This document shows, piece by piece, positions 5,740-7,914 of a stretch of 7,914 bases of DNA (within the stretch, counting starts at the first letter, position 1; the number at the start of each line of letters is the position of its first letter). The DNA is taken from contig JACMJT010000080.1 of NCBI GenBank assembly GCA_014380505.1, positions 1-7,914 of the forward strand, given 5' to 3'. This stretch comes from Hyphomicrobiales bacterium. Its GTDB lineage: Bacteria; Pseudomonadota; Alphaproteobacteria; Rhizobiales; Aestuariivirgaceae. The notes under the pieces were generated by a model. It was not told the DNA's origin. It saw only the letters and a program-made list of their open reading frames with translations, and made no database searches. A program made the position numbers and the translations under genes.

Positions 5740-6428
5740 TCTTCCACGGTTTCGAGCTGCTTCAGCTTCTCGGCATAGGCCGGATCTTTTATCAGCTCGG
5801 CCACGACCGTGCGGTTGTTCGCCGACGGGATCATGGCATTGAGGGAGCTGATCATCCGCGTTTTCAAATCCTGCGCCAGCGCCGTATCGGCCTCGATCTC
5901 GCCGATCTGCTCCTTGATTTCCACGGTCGGATCGTCGGTAAAGCCGGTGTAGGCGAAGCCAAGCGTCGTGATTGCGGTATTCCAGTCATCCACGTTGGCG
6001 AAGCCCGCAGCCTTGACGTCGGCCTCGAAATCTTTGCCTTGCGGATTTTTGTCGACGAACTCCTGCAAATTATCCGAGCTCTCGAGATCGGTCCCCGCAT
6101 ATTTGGTCTTGACCAGCACGTAGGAATCGATGGCGTGGCGGGCGATGTCGAGGGTCAGTTCGATGGTTTTGATTTCCGGAATTTCGCCGAGGCTCATGTC
6201 ATCGGGCGAAATCCCGCTCTCATCGGCGGGCGGTTCGGGATCTTTCGCCGTCAAATCTTCCACCGGCGGGCGCGCATCGGCGTCCGGATCGGGAAGTTTC
6301 AACGGCTCGGTGACGGGAACCTGATCGGTGGCGGGAAGCCGCGATTGGTCCTTTTCAACAGCCAATGCAATGTCCGTCGCCGCGGCGAGAACGCCGGCAA
6401 AAATGAGAATTCGAAACAGCGTCGCCAT
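5736..6428 (-). CDS. secreted acidic hypothetical protein
   Basis: A 230-residue protein I do not recognise. It begins with a clear signal peptide (MATLFRILIFAGVLAAA..., likely cleavage after ALA at residue 23) and no lipobox cysteine, so a soluble periplasmic protein is predicted. Residues 24-80 are Pro/Asp/Glu-rich and probably unstructured (DPDADARPP, KDPEPPADE). Residues 85-230 look helical and acidic, with DNLQEFVDKNPQGKDFEADVKAAGFANVDDWNTAI in the middle and a charged end KLKQLETVEE. No catalytic motif, metal site or further membrane segment is visible. AGGA lies six bases before the ATG at 6428, which supports this start. It is the first gene of a three-gene - strand operon and overlaps the crotonase start by four bases. 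Function unknown; linkage to acyl-CoA or redox chemistry is only guilt by association. Confidence 0.78.
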   Translation of the reverse strand: MATLFRILIFAGVLAAATDIALAVEKDQSRLPATDQVPVTEPLKLPDPDADARPPVEDLTAKDPEPPADESGISPDDMSLGEIPEIKTIELTLDIARHAIDSYVLVKTKYAGTDLESSDNLQEFVDKNPQGKDFEADVKAAGFANVDDWNTAITTLGFAYTGFTDDPTVEIKEQIGEIEADTALAQDLKTRMISSLNAMIPSANNRTVVAELIKDPAYAEKLKQLETVEE

Positions 6429-6574
6429 AGCGGATTCCTGTTGGAAACGGAATTATGGGACGGCCAGTTGGCGGAAAAGTGTCAGCCCGAGTTATGGGCC
6501 TTCTGTGACCTTTGCGCAACAGTTACGGTATTATATTACCACATCAGAATAACTCGTGATTTACCGGCTTTTCC
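6429..6574. other. divergent intergenic region, left half (5' of the secreted-protein operon)
   Basis: No gene is seen here. It should hold the promoter of the - strand operon; the best - strand match I find (TTGCGC with a CATAAC-like -10 seventeen bases on) is weak. An AT-rich patch with GGTA (6527-6530) and TACC (6537-6540) flanking TTATAT is the only symmetric element and might be an operator. Confidence 0.4.
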
Positions 6575-6603
6575 TTGACAGGGTAGGGCTGCACGCCTAA
6601 TAA
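6575..6603 (+). promoter_or_regulatory. sigma70-type promoter for rplM-rpsI
   Basis: A perfect -35 hexamer TTGACA (6575-6580) is followed by exactly 17 bp and then TAATAA (6598-6603), a five-of-six match to the -10 consensus. Transcription would start near 6610, giving a leader of about 68 bases before the rplM ATG. A strong promoter is what a ribosomal protein operon needs. Confidence 0.85.
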
Positions 6604-6617
6604 CCCGGCACGAAACG

Positions 6618-6645
6618 GGGCGCCGGATGCTTTCATCCCGCGCCC
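6618..6645 (+). promoter_or_regulatory. stable hairpin in the rplM leader, candidate autoregulatory element
   Basis: GGGCGCCGGATG (6618-6629) can pair with CATCCCGCGCCC (6634-6645) around a four-base CTTT loop: eleven of twelve positions pair, with one C-C mismatch. It lies within the predicted leader RNA, 32 bases ahead of the rplM ATG, and is not followed by a U-run, so it does not look like a terminator. In E. coli, L13 represses its own operon through the rplM 5' UTR; a similar role here is inference. Confidence 0.55.
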
Positions 6646-6677
6646 TTAGTGCAAACTCCAACGCCCGAGATATTCAT

Positions 6678-7142
6678 ATGACAACCTATTCGGCGAAGGC
6701 CAAGGACATCGTGAAGAACTGGGTGCTGATCGATGCTGAGGGCCTGATCGTCGGCCGCGCCGCCGCGATCATCGCCAACCGGCTTCGCGGCAAGCACAAG
6801 CCCACCTTCACGCCGCACATGGATTGTGGCGACAACATTGTCGTCATCAACGTAGACAAGGTGGTTTTGACCGGGCGCAAGCGCCAGCAGAAGACCTATT
6901 ACTGGCATACGGGTTTTCCCGGCGGCATCAAGGAACGCAAGGCCGACAAGATTCTTGACGGCAAGTTCCCCGAGCGCGTGCTTGAGCAGGCGGTCAAGCG
7001 CATGCTTCCCGGAGGGCCCCTGAAGCGCCAGCAGATGACCCATTTGCTTCTGTACAAGGGCACTGAGCATCCGCACCAGGCCCAGAGCCCGGTGAAGCTC
7101 GATATCCTGTCGATGAATCCCAAGAACGCGGCGAGAGGCTGA
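6678..7142 (+). CDS. rplM: 50S ribosomal protein L13
   Basis: A 154-residue protein of the usual L13 length for alphaproteobacteria. L13 is an early-assembly protein of the large subunit that binds 23S rRNA. Diagnostic stretches are [15 protein letters not shown] (15-29), [23 protein letters not shown] (36-58), [19 protein letters not shown] (65-83) and the signature region around [16 protein letters not shown] (105-120) through [15 protein letters not shown] at 6678 is chosen: [15 protein letters not shown] is the standard alphaproteobacterial start and a GAGA-type ribosome-binding site (6667-6670) lies seven bases upstream. An earlier in-frame ATG at 6627 sits inside the leader hairpin and is not credible. 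It is the first gene of the rplM-rpsI operon, driven by the promoter at 6575. Confidence 0.98.
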   Translation: MTTYSAKAKDIVKNWVLIDAEGLIVGRAAAIIANRLRGKHKPTFTPHMDCGDNIVVINVDKVVLTGRKRQQKTYYWHTGFPGGIKERKADKILDGKFPERVLEQAVKRMLPGGPLKRQQMTHLLLYKGTEHPHQAQSPVKLDILSMNPKNAARG

Positions 7143-7147
7143 CGCAC

Positions 7148-7633
7148 ATGGCTGAACAAACCACATTGGCAAATCTCGGAGAGGCCATGGGCCTCGCATC
7201 CGCAGGCCCGGCGGCGGTTGCCCCGGTCAAGCCGAAGATCGACGCCAAGGGGCGCTCCTATGCGACGGGCCGCCGCAAGAACGCCATCTCCCGCGTCTGG
7301 ATCAAGCGCGGCTCGGGCAAGATCCTTGTCAACGGCAAGGCGATCGAAACCTATTTTGCCCGGCCGGTTCTCCGCATGCTGGTGCAGCAGCCGCTGGTGA
7401 GCGCCAACCGCGCCACCCAGATCGACATCGAATGCACTGTCTCAGGCGGCGGTCTTTCGGGCCAGGCGGGTGCAGTGCGCCACGGCATCTCGCGGGCGCT
7501 CACCTATTTCGAGCCGGAACTTCGCTCGCTCCTCAAGAAGGCCGGCTTCCTCACCCGCGACAGCCGCGCAGTGGAGCGCAAGAAATACGGCCGCGCCAAG
7601 GCTCGCCGCAGCTTCCAGTTCTCGAAGCGCTAA
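7148..7633 (+). CDS. rpsI: 30S ribosomal protein S9
   Basis: A 161-residue S9. The conserved protein begins around residue 37 ([22 protein letters not shown]), with [10 protein letters not shown] (61-70), the S9 signature [19 protein letters not shown] (100-118), and the C-terminal tail RRSFQFSKR, whose last residues reach toward P-site tRNA in known ribosomes. The first 35 or so residues are an Ala-rich extension compared with the 130-residue E. coli protein, of the kind seen in alphaproteobacteria. The start codon lies five bases after the rplM stop, with GAGAGG (7133-7138) inside the end of rplM as ribosome-binding site, so the two genes form one operon. An intrinsic terminator follows closely. 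Confidence 0.98.
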   Translation: MAEQTTLANLGEAMGLASAGPAAVAPVKPKIDAKGRSYATGRRKNAISRVWIKRGSGKILVNGKAIETYFARPVLRMLVQQPLVSANRATQIDIECTVSGGGLSGQAGAVRHGISRALTYFEPELRSLLKKAGFLTRDSRAVERKKYGRAKARRSFQFSKR

Positions 7634-7653
7634 CCGACAAGCTTCAAAGACAA

Positions 7654-7688
7654 GGCGGTCCGGTTCATTCCGGGCCGCCATTTTCTTT
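7654..7688 (+). terminator. intrinsic terminator of the rplM-rpsI operon
   Basis: GGCGGTCCGG (7654-7663) pairs with CCGGGCCGCC (7670-7679) over ten base pairs, one of them a G-U wobble, around a six-base TTCATT loop. It is followed at once by a T-rich run (ATTTTCTTT, 7680-7688). It lies 20 bp past the rpsI stop and before the next gene. Confidence 0.9.
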
Positions 7689-7714
7689 GCCCGGTCCGGG
7701 CTTAGGGACGGCAC

Positions 7715-7914
7715 ATGACCATTGGAACGGCCTATACCAGGGCGGTGAGCCCGCGCATCGCCGAGTGCGCCCTGACCCATCTTTCCCGCCAGCCGATCGA
7801 CCCGGCGCGCGCCATCGCCCAGCACCAGGATTATGAAGCGGCGCTGACCGCCGCAGGCATGTCCGTCGTCCGTCTGCCCGACCTTGCCGACGCGCCGGAC
7901 GGCGTGTTCGTCGA
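7715..7914 (+). CDS. dimethylarginine dimethylaminohydrolase-like protein, N-terminal part
   Basis: An open frame of 66 codons runs off the right edge. It starts at an ATG with AGGGA (7704-7708) six bases upstream. The sequence has the order AYTRAVSPRIAECALTHL (6-23), IDPARAIAQHQDYEAALTAAG (28-48), VVRLPDL and finally APDGVFVE at the cut. This matches the N-terminal domain of DDAH-type amidinotransferase-fold enzymes, in which a strand like DSVFVEDTA carries active-site residues. Such enzymes hydrolyse methylated arginines to citrulline and methylamines; related members act on other guanidino compounds, so substrate is uncertain. The catalytic His and Cys lie beyond the window. The terminator at 7654 suggests it is transcribed separately from rpsI, but no promoter is obvious in the 26 bases between. 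Confidence 0.8.
   Translation, partial: MTIGTAYTRAVSPRIAECALTHLSRQPIDPARAIAQHQDYEAALTAAGMSVVRLPDLADAPDGVFV

Noticed and set aside
6039..6578. 179-codon open frame on the + strand opposite the secreted protein
   Set aside because: Repetitive GIGVRIG-like reading typical of a shadow; the - strand frame has a signal peptide, ribosome-binding site and operon coupling.
6618..6645. Reading the leader hairpin as an intrinsic terminator
   Set aside because: No T-run follows the stem; the next bases are TTAGTGCAAAC.
6627..6677. Upstream in-frame ATG extending L13 by 17 residues
   Set aside because: The start lies inside the leader hairpin, the extra residues do not fit L13, and the ATG at 6678 has a ribosome-binding site and the standard family N-terminus.
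1..7914. CRISPR array, tRNA, rRNA, insertion sequence or prophage
   Set aside because: No spaced direct repeats, cloverleaf, rRNA-like tract, transposase or phage-like reading frame was seen on either strand.

Overview
This window looks like ordinary chromosome from an alphaproteobacterium, probably Hyphomicrobiales or a close relative. Pointers are the high-GC coding bias, a COX15-type heme A synthase beside a DUF2842 protein, an ECHDC3-like crotonase and a CoA-binding (YccU-like) protein close to rplM-rpsI, and an N-terminally extended ribosomal protein S9. The taxonomic call is inference from protein character and remembered gene neighbourhoods, not from a marker search.

Layout, left to right. 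(1) Positions 1-2508 look like the edge of an envelope or exopolysaccharide locus: the 3' end of an unrecognised + strand gene, a CelD/BcsL-type GNAT acyltransferase on the - strand, and a polysaccharide deacetylase on the + strand whose start region overlaps that of the acyltransferase. (2) Positions 2505-3961 hold a small DUF2842 membrane protein (-) diverging from heme A synthase ctaA (+), needed for aa3-type cytochrome oxidase. (3) Positions 3921-6428 are a compact - strand operon, transcribed right to left: a secreted acidic protein of unknown function, an ECHDC3-like crotonase that lacks both classical catalytic glutamates, and a single ORF joining a CoA-binding Rossmann domain to a four-helix cytochrome b561. 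(4) Positions 6429-6677 are the only sizeable intergenic region. It carries a near-consensus sigma70-type promoter and a strong leader hairpin for rplM. (5) Positions 6678-7633 are rplM-rpsI, closed by a clear intrinsic terminator. (6) From 7715 to the window edge is the start of a dimethylarginine dimethylaminohydrolase-like gene.

Packing is very tight. Three convergent gene pairs overlap at their 3' ends (26, 4 and 41 bp), one divergent pair appears to overlap at its starts, and one same-strand pair overlaps as ATGA.

The least ordinary part is the - strand operon. It combines a pseudo-crotonase, a CoA-binding domain and a diheme b-type cytochrome. The fusion linker is encoded by an inverted-repeat segment that may be an inserted palindromic element. 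No CRISPR array, tRNA, rRNA, insertion sequence or phage gene was seen.
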